Source: CAYOWQ01 sp964407695
GTDB taxonomy: Bacteria; Planctomycetota; Phycisphaerae; Phycisphaerales; SM1A02
Reading direction: 5' to 3'
Length of the DNA stretch: 64,000 nucleotides
Assembly: GCA_964407695.1 (NCBI GenBank)
Contig: CAYOWQ010000011.1
Coordinates: 62,001-126,000 of the forward strand
The number at the start of each line of letters is the position of its first letter. The first letter of the stretch is position 1. A program made the position numbers and the translations under genes. This document shows positions 1-7,931 of the stretch, piece after piece. The notes beneath the pieces were generated by a model. That model was not told the origin of the DNA and searched no databases. It saw only the letters and a list, made by a program, of their open reading frames with translations.

Positions 1-31
1 ATGTGTGGTCACCAGATGCAGGGGAGGGCGA

Positions 32-3000
32 GTGAATCTGAGGCACCAGCGAATCCTGGCGTCGGCGGGTTCGGGAAAGACCTACCAGCTTGCGGCACGA
101 TTTCTCACACTCCTGGTGCACGGGGCTGATGTTTCGACCATTCTCGCAAGCACGTTCACTCGCCAGGCGGCCGGACAGATTGCCAGGCGCATCCTGCTAC
201 GACTGGTCGAAGCGAGCGAAACAAGAGAAGCCCTGATGGCCTTGCGGCGAGACACCCAGAAGCCGGACCTTTCACACGCAGAGGTGTTGCGAATTCTCAA
301 GGACCTGGCAAAGTCGCTGCATCGATTACGAGTACGAACGCTGGACAGCGTGCTTTCATCAATCGTGACGGCGTTCGCGCTCGACCTTGGGCTGCCTCCG
401 GGCCTGGAGGTTGCCGACGAGGTCGAAGAGGAACGGCTTCGCCACGCAGCGATTGACGCCATGCTTGACGCCGCCGATACCGATCGATTCGCCGACCTGC
501 TTCGGCAGTTGACCGAGGATCAACCCCTGCGGGAAGTCGTCAAGGCTGTGGTGTCCGCCGTGAGAGATGCCCATGAACTCTGGAGAGAATCGACTGGATC
601 GGCATGGGAGGTGATTGCCGGGCGGCCGAAACCTGAACTCGAGGTCGTGGAACACACGGCGATTCATTTGGCAAGCATCGTCGAAGGATCCGAGGCGCGA
701 TTGGGCAAAACGGTCGCGGCAGATGCGGCAGCTGTCCAACGTGGCAACTGGTTCAAATTCCTGGATTCAGGTGTGGTCAAAGCGGTACTTCGGGACGGAC
801 GCTACTACAGCAAATCGCTCCCCTCCGAGGTCGTCAGCGCCTACCGCATCCTGATTGAACAGGCGGAGCGAGTGACGGCCCCTCGCATGCGGGCAAGGAG
901 CATGGCCATTCGCGATCTGGTGGCCGACTTCGACCGGCACTTGAGAATCGTCAAGCATGAGGAAGGGCTGGTGACGTTCTCCGACCTCGGGGTTGTGTTG
1001 CGTGAAGCAGACGAGATGGCTCTCGAAGACATCTATTTTCGCCTCGATGGGCGGGTGGAGCACATTCTCTTGGATGAGTTCCAGGATACGAGCGTGCCGC
1101 AATGGATGGCGCTGGCGCCCATGGTTCGTGAGGCGGCCAGCTATGCGCCCCCCTCTCGATCGCTGTTTGTGGTGGGTGACCTCAAGCAATCGATTTATGG
1201 ATGGCGGGCAGGCGAACCGGAAATACTGGCACGACTCCCGGAAGCGCTAGGGGGGCCAGGATCGATCGAGGACATCGTTCTATCGCGGAGCTATCGATCC
1301 GATCCGGAGATCATCAATGTCGTGAATGATGTCTTTGGAACAATTGCGACCAACGTTGCCCTCGCCTCCAATTCTGAGGCAGCCAGAGCATGGTCGGAGT
1401 GGTTCGAGGAACATCAGCCATCGCTTCAACCCCGTTCGCAAGGGTACTTCGAGATCAAAGGGGTCAAAGCCGACAGTTCAAAGCCGAACGCAGCGACGAA
1501 ACTGCGGGCGAAGGTGAAGGAATCACTTGCGCTGATTGAGACTCTGTTGTCGACGAATTCCGGAATTTCCGTCGGAGTACTCATGCGGAACAACCACGAG
1601 GTGACGGTCTTCATGAACGAGGTGGCATCGGCAGGACGTGGCGGACTGGCCGGCATCGTGGGGCAGGGCAGAGTTGCGGATTCGACGGGAGTGAATCTGA
1701 TTCTGGATGCGTTGAGGATGATTGATCATCCGGGAGATACGATCAGTGCGTTCAATGTCTCGCAGTCGCCATTGGGTGACGCCATGGGAATGGACCGCGT
1801 GTGGTCGTCGATGACACCGGATCGGTGTTCCGTCGTGGCGCGGCAGTGGCGAAGGCGAATTCTGCAGAATGGCCTGGGAGTAGTTGTGGCGCAGTGGGCG
1901 AAGGTGCTGGCACCCTTTGGTGATGAGCGCGATGCACGACGGCTGCGCCAGATCACGCAGATCGCCACACGTTTTCATCGCAGAGGAGGCGTTCGCATGA
2001 GCGAATTCGTTCGTATGGCGGAGGAATGCAGGCTGAAGGAATCTACAACCGCAAAGGTGCAGGCGATGACGGTACACCAGGCGAAGGGACTGGAGTTTGA
2101 TGCTGTGATCCTGCCTTCACTTGATGCGCCGATCGATCAACATCGCGATCAGCTGGTGTATCGACGGGACAATCCACTTGGCCCCATTACCGCCATATCG
2201 ATTTCGGGACGCCGGGGAGAACGTGCCATCATTCCTGAGGTGGAGCATCTCTATGAGCACGCCAGATTCAGGTCGGTACGAGAAGAGTTATGCTCTCTGT
2301 ATGTCGGCCTCACTCGGGCGAAAAGCGCGATGTACCTGATTGTCGACGACCAGGGTGAATCACATTCAGCCGAGCCGAGATGCACGGGTCAAGAGGTGAT
2401 TCGCGCTGCGCTCAATGTCAACGCAGGAGCCGGTGTGCTGTGCACCCGAGGCGATCCGCAATGGCTGTCACACATGGAATCTCGTGAAGCCGCCTGCGCC
2501 GACGATGAGGTGGCATTCGTTCCGCCGCGATCAGGTCGGGTGCGACCGCGAATTCGTCGTCCGAGCGGAACCGAGGGCATCGTTGCCGGGGATGCCGACC
2601 GTCGCGATGAAGGCATCGCGATGCACCTCTTGCTGAGCCGCGTGGAATGGCTGGAGAGTTTCTCGGAAACGGACGCGGAACTGATGAGCATGCTGGAGGG
2701 CGAGCTGCCGAGGAAGGACCGGAATTGGGCCGTGGGCCAGGTGGCAGCGTTTCGTAGGGCAGTCGCTTGCCCCCAAATCGCGGTATTGTTGAGCCGGCCC
2801 TCGGCGGACGCCGTCGTGTGGCGGGAGCGACGATATGCCGTGCTGGTGGACGGCGAGTTGAATGCCGGTGCCATCGACCGCCTTGTGTACCGGCCGAACG
2901 ACGGTTCGGTGGAGATCGTTGACTTCAAAACGATGGCCCCTGATCCGGGGCGCACCGGAGAGTGGTTCGAAACCCAACTCACGGCGTATCGAGAGGCGGC

Positions 3001-3121
3001 GGTCTCCATGCTCGGCGTCAAACGAGAGGCCGTTCGGCTCAGGATTGCCTTCGTCTCCGTGGGAATCGTCATGGAAATCTGTCGAGAAAACGCCCCCGCC
3101 ACGATGGCCCACGACAGCTAG
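32..3121 (+). CDS. addA: AddA/RecB-like helicase-nuclease
   Basis: UvrD-family (superfamily 1) helicase with a C-terminal nuclease, expected to process double-strand DNA ends for recombination. Walker A (ASAGSGKT) is at residues 10-17, motif II (DEFQDT) near residue 347, followed by a VVGDLKQSIYGWR motif III. A second RecA-like half contains VHQAKGLEFD and LYVGLTRAK. The last 180 residues carry a PD-(D/E)XK signature: a GxxxH-like element near 861, then AIDRL and VDFKT near 946-967. I chose the GTG at 32 because a GGGGAGGG ribosome-binding site lies just upstream; an in-frame GTG at 5 lacks one. At about 1029 residues it is slightly short for AddA. An addB partner is not visible and could lie upstream of the window edge. 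Confidence 0.82.
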   Translation: MNLRHQRILASAGSGKTYQLAARFLTLLVHGADVSTILASTFTRQAAGQIARRILLRLVEASETREALMALRRDTQKPDLSHAEVLRILKDLAKSLHRLRVRTLDSVLSSIVTAFALDLGLPPGLEVADEVEEERLRHAAIDAMLDAADTDRFADLLRQLTEDQPLREVVKAVVSAVRDAHELWRESTGSAWEVIAGRPKPELEVVEHTAIHLASIVEGSEARLGKTVAADAAAVQRGNWFKFLDSGVVKAVLRDGRYYSKSLPSEVVSAYRILIEQAERVTAPRMRARSMAIRDLVADFDRHLRIVKHEEGLVTFSDLGVVLREADEMALEDIYFRLDGRVEHILLDEFQDTSVPQWMALAPMVREAASYAPPSRSLFVVGDLKQSIYGWRAGEPEILARLPEALGGPGSIEDIVLSRSYRSDPEIINVVNDVFGTIATNVALASNSEAARAWSEWFEEHQPSLQPRSQGYFEIKGVKADSSKPNAATKLRAKVKESLALIETLLSTNSGISVGVLMRNNHEVTVFMNEVASAGRGGLAGIVGQGRVADSTGVNLILDALRMIDHPGDTISAFNVSQSPLGDAMGMDRVWSSMTPDRCSVVARQWRRRILQNGLGVVVAQWAKVLAPFGDERDARRLRQITQIATRFHRRGGVRMSEFVRMAEECRLKESTTAKVQAMTVHQAKGLEFDAVILPSLDAPIDQHRDQLVYRRDNPLGPITAISISGRRGERAIIPEVEHLYEHARFRSVREELCSLYVGLTRAKSAMYLIVDDQGESHSAEPRCTGQEVIRAALNVNAGAGVLCTRGDPQWLSHMESREAACADDEVAFVPPRSGRVRPRIRRPSGTEGIVAGDADRRDEGIAMHLLLSRVEWLESFSETDAELMSMLEGELPRKDRNWAVGQVAAFRRAVACPQIAVLLSRPSADAVVWRERRYAVLVDGELNAGAIDRLVYRPNDGSVEIVDFKTMAPDPGRTGEWFETQLTAYREAAVSMLGVKREAVRLRIAFVSVGIVMEICRENAPATMAHDS

Positions 3122-3150
3122 TGCTGCTGCTATGATCCGAACCAATTCCC

Positions 3151-4794
3151 ATGCCCACGATCACTATCAACGGCAAGCCGTTTGAGTTCACCAAAGGCGA
3201 GACCATCCTCCAGGTCGCGCTGCGAAACGGCGTTGAGATTCCGCACTATTGCTACCACCCGGGCCTGTCGATTGTGGCCAATTGCCGCATCTGCCTTGCG
3301 GAGGTCTGGGCGCCGAATCCGAAAGCCGACAACCGGCTCGAGCCGATCCCCAAACTGCTCCCCACATGTCAAACGCCCTGTGGCGACGGGCAGGCGGTGT
3401 ACCTCGACAGCCCGAAGTCCGTCGCCAACCAGAAGGCGGTGATGGAGTACCTGCTCATCAATCACCCGGTGGATTGTCCGGTGTGTGATCAGGCGGGCGA
3501 ATGCCACCTGCAGGATTATTCGTACCAGTACGGTCGCGGCCAGGCGCGATTCCAGGAGCAGAAGAACAAGCAGCCGAAGAAGGATGTCGGCCCCAATGTA
3601 TTGCTGTACTCGGATCGATGCATCATGTGCACCCGGTGTGTGCGATTCTGCCGCGAGGTAACCGGAACCGGAGAGCTTATTGTCGAGGGTCGCGGATCGA
3701 CGGAACAGATCGACGTGTTCCCGGGAATCGCTTTGGACAACGAACTTTCGGCCAATGTCATCGATCTCTGCCCCGTGGGTGCACTCCTTGACAAGGATTT
3801 CCTGTTTCAGCAGCGGGTCTGGTTCCTGAAGAAGACTTCGTCGATCGACGGGATCACCGCCAGCGGCGACAACATCTCCATTGAGCACAACAACGGCAGG
3901 GTCTATCGCCTGAAGCCGCGCTACAACCCGGACGTCAATCGTTGGTGGATCTCGGACGAGATTCGCTATGGATGGAAATTCGTTCATCGCGAGGATCGTG
4001 TGCTGATGCCCTACGTTCGGGGCGAAGAACCCTTCGAGATTGAGGAAGCGCCGCTGGCCTGGGAAGGAGCGCTCGCCCGGACGCAAGAACTTCTCAAGGC
4101 GGGCCGCCGTTCGGCGTTGCTCGTAAGCCCGATGCTTTCCTGTGAGGATGCGTTCCTTCTCGCCTCGTATGTCCTGGGTGTCGACCCGGAGGCGGTGATT
4201 GGAATTGGTCCCGTTCCCAGGCACGGTTCGGACAAGGAATTTCCAGGCGGATACAGGATCCGGGCGGAGAAGGCACCGAATGCTCGGGGTGTGCGGCGGG
4301 TGCTCGAGAAAATGACCTCCCGTGTTTATGACGCCCAGTCATTTGCCGCGGCCGTTCGCAGCGCGGGGGCATCGACCGTTGTCGTGACTGGAAACTACCC
4401 GAGTGAGTGGGTCACCCCTCAGTTTGCCGAAAGCCTTTCGGGGCTGACGACCATCGTGATTGATACCCTGCCGAATCTGTTGACGAACAATGCAGCGGTC
4501 GTGATTCCGGGAGCGACCTGGGTCGAAAAGTCCGGATCATTCGAAAATGCCGACGGAAAGGTTCAGGCATTTGAGCGTGCCATTGATCCGCTCGATTTCT
4601 GCAAGAGCGAGTCACAGATCGCGATCGAGCTTAGTCGACTGAATGGCGGGGCTCCGGAGACGGCGGTATATGACGCGTCTTCAGTCCGAAGGCGCATGGC
4701 AGACCAACTCGGACTGGGGGCTCAATTCTCCGGCCTGACGTCTGTCGGAACAACGACCAGCGTTGAATCGGACATGGTGCTCGTGGATCTCTGA
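3151..4794 (+). CDS. nuoG: NuoG-like NADH-quinone oxidoreductase iron-sulfur subunit (short form)
   Basis: Resembles the peripheral-arm subunit of complex I. An N-terminal ferredoxin fold has [2Fe-2S] cysteines C34, C45, C48 and C73. The His-Cys3 cluster motif is H105, C109, C112 and C118. A [4Fe-4S] set follows at C157, C160, C163 and C207. After this comes a molybdopterin-oxidoreductase-like region without the CxxCxxxC that binds extra cluster N7. At 547 residues it is shorter than many NuoG proteins, the loss being in the C-terminal molybdopterin-like domain. No other nuo gene is nearby, so it stands apart from any complex I operon in this window. A subunit of a soluble hydrogenase or formate dehydrogenase is an alternative. 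It starts 29 bases after the helicase gene, with only a weak ribosome-binding site. Confidence 0.85.
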   Translation: MPTITINGKPFEFTKGETILQVALRNGVEIPHYCYHPGLSIVANCRICLAEVWAPNPKADNRLEPIPKLLPTCQTPCGDGQAVYLDSPKSVANQKAVMEYLLINHPVDCPVCDQAGECHLQDYSYQYGRGQARFQEQKNKQPKKDVGPNVLLYSDRCIMCTRCVRFCREVTGTGELIVEGRGSTEQIDVFPGIALDNELSANVIDLCPVGALLDKDFLFQQRVWFLKKTSSIDGITASGDNISIEHNNGRVYRLKPRYNPDVNRWWISDEIRYGWKFVHREDRVLMPYVRGEEPFEIEEAPLAWEGALARTQELLKAGRRSALLVSPMLSCEDAFLLASYVLGVDPEAVIGIGPVPRHGSDKEFPGGYRIRAEKAPNARGVRRVLEKMTSRVYDAQSFAAAVRSAGASTVVVTGNYPSEWVTPQFAESLSGLTTIVIDTLPNLLTNNAAVVIPGATWVEKSGSFENADGKVQAFERAIDPLDFCKSESQIAIELSRLNGGAPETAVYDASSVRRRMADQLGLGAQFSGLTSVGTTTSVESDMVLVDL

Positions 4795-4855
4795 TCTGCC
4801 GGGTTTCTCAGCGTTCCTGACGGCTTTTCATCGAGTGCGGTCCGAGCATGCACTC

Positions 4856-5803
4856 TCACCGTTCAATTCGGCGGCTCGTGCAGACAAACAATCCGGGGCC
4901 TTTTCCCGAAGTATTGGGCCGAAGTCGCGTGTATCGAATGGTGGAGAAGCCGTTTGGTTTGAGTAGAGCCGTAATTGCAGGTTGATCAAATCCCTGGTGC
5001 TGATGGCCCATGGTGTGGCGATAATCTGAGCGGTCGTGTGCCACCATGTCCACAATAAGGAGAATCCCGTGGCGATTAATGACTCGGGCAGCCTCGGCAA
5101 TGACTTGCGCGGGATCGGTCACGTGGTGGAGGACGAGAACGATTACGGCGGCATCGACTTCGGCGTTCTTGAGCGGGAGTGACTCCAGCGATCCTTTGCG
5201 GAATTCAACGTTTGAGTACTCGACGAGCCGCTTACGGGCCGCGTCGAGCATCGCCGTCTCCCGGTCTACGGCGATGACCTTCTTGACCACGGCAGCCAGG
5301 AGCGACGACGCATTTCCGGTGCCGCAACCGAGATCCGCCACGACCATCGACGGGTCCACGAGATGGAGAAGTGCTTCGGCTCCAAATGATTCGCCGAAGA
5401 GTTCACGCCGGACCGTATCCCATTCACCACCGACGCGACCAAAATAGCTCCGCGTGTCCTGCCGACGCTCGCTAAGGACTTGCAGCAGCCGGGCATCATC
5501 CTCTTCGAAAGCGCGGGACGTGCCGATTTGAACGCGGGTGAGTTCCCAAAGTTCCCCAGCCTGTGAATTCATGGCTGCCTTATTGAACCGATACAGGCTC
5601 GCGGTCCCTTCAGCTCGCTTCGCGATCCAGCCATACTCAAAGAGCGGCTTGAGATGCCGACTGACGGTCGATTGCGGCATCTGGAGGGCACGGGCCAGTT
5701 CACCAACGCCGAGCTCCTGCTGGTCAAGCAGACGAAGCACGCGCACCCTCGACATATCCCCGAGGGTGTTGAGCCAGCCCAGCCATTCCGCCGCAGTCGA
5801 CAT
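4856..5803 (-). CDS. ArsR-family regulator fused to a SAM-dependent methyltransferase
   Basis: Two-domain protein of 315 residues. Residues 1-80 form an ArsR/SmtB winged helix, with a recognition helix around MPQSTVSRHLKPL. No ArsR metal-binding cysteine pair is seen. Residues from about 120 form a class I methyltransferase with the SAM motif ADLGCGTGNA near 155-162, then IAVDRE and a VLHHVTDP motif. In other bacteria such fusions sit near methionine-cycle genes and may sense SAM or SAH (family knowledge), but no such gene is adjacent here. The ATG at 5803 lies two bases after the stop of the upstream lipoprotein gene, and a TTG at 5809 would overlap that stop. Translational coupling is likely. 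Its 3' end faces nuoG across about 60 bases that contain only a weak hairpin (4833-4855). Confidence 0.88.
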   Translation of the reverse strand: MSTAAEWLGWLNTLGDMSRVRVLRLLDQQELGVGELARALQMPQSTVSRHLKPLFEYGWIAKRAEGTASLYRFNKAAMNSQAGELWELTRVQIGTSRAFEEDDARLLQVLSERRQDTRSYFGRVGGEWDTVRRELFGESFGAEALLHLVDPSMVVADLGCGTGNASSLLAAVVKKVIAVDRETAMLDAARKRLVEYSNVEFRKGSLESLPLKNAEVDAAVIVLVLHHVTDPAQVIAEAARVINRHGILLIVDMVAHDRSDYRHTMGHQHQGFDQPAITALLKPNGFSTIRYTRLRPNTSGKGPGLFVCTSRRIER

Positions 5804-5805
5804 GC

Positions 5806-6492
5806 TCAATGGCGATAGGGGTCGAGTGCCGCAATGTCCTTGCCCGGCGGAAGTGCGAACGTGGGGCCGGCAATCTCGCCCTGTTGCTTGATCAAGGCCA
5901 ACACGCCCTGGTGTGCCGGATTGACGCCATAGGCCTGCCGAAGCCGAATCAACGCTTCCTCGGGCCGGCCTAACTCGCCAGCAAGTTCAGAAGCCTTCAG
6001 ATAGGGCTCGGCGGTCTGGCCATTGTCGATCAAGATGGCTGTTTCGGCCGCAAACATGGCCGAATCGAAGTCGCCCATCTCTCGACAGTAGTCGGCCATG
6101 TCGAGGTACGCGCCAACCGTCCGCTGCGAGGCCGCTCGGTCCTTCAGGAACTGGTAGAGCCGTTGATGATCTCCTTGGGTATACATGACCTCAGCAAGAC
6201 CATGAGCAGTCTCGTTGTCGAGGGGGTTCTTGGCATAGGCCACCTCAAGGGCACGGCGAGCGGCGTCCAGATCACCCATTTTCTGCATGGATTGGCCGTA
6301 TCGGGACTGGGCCTGCCAATCACCCGGGGCTTTGGCGATAATGCCCCCGTACTGCTCCGCCGCCTGTTCATAGCGGCCGTATTTGAAGTGCCAGTCACCC
6401 TTTTCCCTCATCACATCGATGGGCGGACTGGAGGCACACCCCGTAATGGTGAGAAGAACGGCTATCCACACTCCCATAAGACATCGAATCAT
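5806..6492 (-). CDS. TPR-repeat lipoprotein
   Basis: Predicted exported lipoprotein of 228 residues: a hydrophobic signal with the lipidated cysteine at residue 19 (ITGC), followed by about five tetratricopeptide-like repeats (for example FKYGRYEQAAEQYGGII and KMGDLDAARRALEVAY). TPR lipoproteins usually scaffold envelope assemblies; the partner is unknown here. The start is ATG 6492, with GGAG six bases upstream. The frame stays open much further upstream, but that part has no protein-like composition. It appears to be the first gene of an operon with the ArsR-methyltransferase gene, whose start codon lies within a few bases of its stop. The 90 bases up to the divergent gene at 6583 should hold both promoters. 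Confidence 0.82.
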   Translation of the reverse strand: MIRCLMGVWIAVLLTITGCASSPPIDVMREKGDWHFKYGRYEQAAEQYGGIIAKAPGDWQAQSRYGQSMQKMGDLDAARRALEVAYAKNPLDNETAHGLAEVMYTQGDHQRLYQFLKDRAASQRTVGAYLDMADYCREMGDFDSAMFAAETAILIDNGQTAEPYLKASELAGELGRPEEALIRLRQAYGVNPAHQGVLALIKQQGEIAGPTFALPPGKDIAALDPYRH

Positions 6493-6582
6493 GGTTGTCT
6501 CCATACCACTTCCTGACGCTGATCTCGGGTCGAACTCAATGGCCATCATAAGAAATCCCGCCTCCATCGGCCACGTTGGGCA

Positions 6583-7014
6583 ATGGGCATGAACATCGCC
6601 TTGGAATCCGGATGGTTCCCGATGGTCGTGTTGCGGCACACCTATCCGGGCTCGGCGGAGCCTCCACATCTTGACTGGCTTCTTGCTCGATCCTTGTCCG
6701 CGAACGAAGGATTGATCAGTTTTCGCGTGCTGCAGCGTCCGGATGAGGTGCCGCCGGAATCGCCCATTGCCGCGATACGGATGTCTGATCATCGAGCCAT
6801 GTATCTGGAGTACGAGGGACCGATTTCGGGCAATCGCGGGCAGGTGACGCGGGCGGCGAGCGGTCTCGTCCAATGGCGTTGCCTCGGTGAGAACTCCATG
6901 AATTGCAACGTCACGTGGGAGGGCGGCATGATTGGAGCGTACGCGATGGAGCGGATTGGACCCCTTGATTCCTCGCAATATCGAATTTTTCGCTTCCCAT
7001 CCGCAACGGTCTGA
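6583..7014 (+). CDS. Stand-alone LigD N-terminal (3'-phosphoesterase)-like domain protein
   Basis: A 143-residue protein resembling the phosphoesterase domain found at the N-terminus of the bacterial end-joining ligase LigD. Recognisable pieces are VVLRHTYPG (15-23), HLDW (29-32, the H-x-D position of the family) and the block SDHRAMYLEYEGPISGNRGQVTR in the middle. In LigD this domain trims 3' ends during nonhomologous end joining. Free-standing copies of this shortened type occur in planctomycetes (family knowledge), and their activity is uncertain because the arginine of the family H-x-D-x-R motif is not evident here. No ku or ligD gene is present in the window. An alternative start is ATG 6589; neither start has a strong ribosome-binding site. 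Confidence 0.7.
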   Translation: MGMNIALESGWFPMVVLRHTYPGSAEPPHLDWLLARSLSANEGLISFRVLQRPDEVPPESPIAAIRMSDHRAMYLEYEGPISGNRGQVTRAASGLVQWRCLGENSMNCNVTWEGGMIGAYAMERIGPLDSSQYRIFRFPSATV

Positions 7015-7282
7015 GGTAACAATGGTACCGAGAGGGGAGTACAAGTCGACGTGACCTCGTCGTGGGATTGCCCGATGTGTTTGGGCGGCACCGCGTTTCC
7101 AACCTGATCTGGAGATGCCCCTCATGGAAATTCGATCCCCTGGTTTAAGTGCTTCGCCACAGGGCGCGCTAAACACCACGCCGCCGGCGCAGCCGCTTCC
7201 AACGACCGTTTCGCCGCCACCGGGCGAAATGCCCGGGGGGAGTGACGGACCGCCGTGCTCCAAGATTCGGACCTTTGGAGCA

Positions 7283-7519
7283 ATGAAGCGCCATGAGGAC
7301 GAATGGTCTCGAACGCCGAATACGACCGGCCAGGGAGCCATCCACGTCAAGACATTTCACGCCAAGCTCACTGAGGATTCCCTGACCTTTCTTGATCAAT
7401 CCGTCAACGAGTGGCTTGACAATCATCCTCAATATGAGGTCAAGTTTGTCTCAACCACCATTGGCGAATTTACGGGAAAAATCAAGGAACCCCATCTGAT
7501 CTGCATGGTCTGGGTGTAA
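7283..7519 (+). CDS. Small conserved protein of unknown function (78 aa)
   Basis: Cytosolic-looking protein of 78 residues with a mixed alpha/beta pattern: a short strand (IHVKTFHAKL), a helix (DSLTFLDQSVNEWLDNH) and two strands (EVKFVSTTIGEF, PHLICMVWV). Similar small proteins ending in a hydrophobic VWV-type strand are, as I recall, common in planctomycetes; no function is known to me. The frame is open to 7115, but the upstream part is proline-rich and looks like translated noncoding DNA. I therefore prefer ATG 7283, preceded by GGAG at short spacing. The 268 bases between 7015 and 7282 show nothing else I can identify. Its 3' end faces the YcfL-like gene four bases away. Confidence 0.55.
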   Translation: MKRHEDEWSRTPNTTGQGAIHVKTFHAKLTEDSLTFLDQSVNEWLDNHPQYEVKFVSTTIGEFTGKIKEPHLICMVWV

Positions 7520-7523
7520 TCGC

Positions 7524-7931
7524 TCATCGCGACCAGCGAACCTCCAGACGATAGGTCTTGGCACGGCTGTCCATCGCCTTCCCGTCGAGGTAGGCGGTCT
7601 GCTTCGGTTCCAACGCGAGAAAGTGCCAGCCCATCAACGGCCCGAGTTGCATACCGCCGTCGTCGTAGTAGAGGTATCGATAATCAATGAGGAGTTGGTG
7701 CTCTGAAAGGCTGCGAACCGGAGTCTGCACGTGAAGTGGAGTTCCGGAGTCGTTGGTGATGACTGCCGGTTGAAATCCAAGCCAGGGCTGCAGGGTTGGA
7801 GCCACGCTCACAACAGGGTTGTTGATCGGGGCGGGGTAGGGATCGGCAAGCCCTGGACTGGGGGCGGTGTTTGACGAGCATCCTGACAACATAAAGGTCG
7901 CCAGGCAAAGGACCAAAGACGGGTATTTCAT
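7524..7931 (-). CDS. YcfL-like (DUF1425) lipoprotein
   Basis: A 135-residue lipoprotein with the lipidated cysteine at residue 18 (MLSGCSS). The mature part has the beta-rich YcfL/DUF1425 pattern: two-strand blocks around VVSVAPTLQPWLGFQPAVITN and LLIDYRYLYYDDGGMQL, then a conserved LEPKQTAYLDG turn. In gamma-proteobacteria ycfL lies next to lpoB, the activator of penicillin-binding protein 1B; here it is the last gene of an operon with two LpoB-like genes. Its ATG overlaps the stop of the upstream gene as ATGA (7928-7931), which indicates translational coupling. The role is presumably outer-membrane or periplasmic support of cell-wall synthesis (inference from context). Confidence 0.78.
   Translation of the reverse strand: MKYPSLVLCLATFMLSGCSSNTAPSPGLADPYPAPINNPVVSVAPTLQPWLGFQPAVITNDSGTPLHVQTPVRSLSEHQLLIDYRYLYYDDGGMQLGPLMGWHFLALEPKQTAYLDGKAMDSRAKTYRLEVRWSR

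Noticed and set aside
4833..4855. GAGTGC/GCACTC hairpin between nuoG and the ArsR-methyltransferase gene
   Set aside because: Six-base stem, eleven-base loop and no T-run; cannot be called a terminator.
6493..7350. Long in-frame upstream extension of the TPR lipoprotein (to 514 codons)
   Set aside because: The extra part lacks protein-like composition, overlaps two plus-strand genes, and a signal peptide with a good ribosome-binding site begins at 6492.
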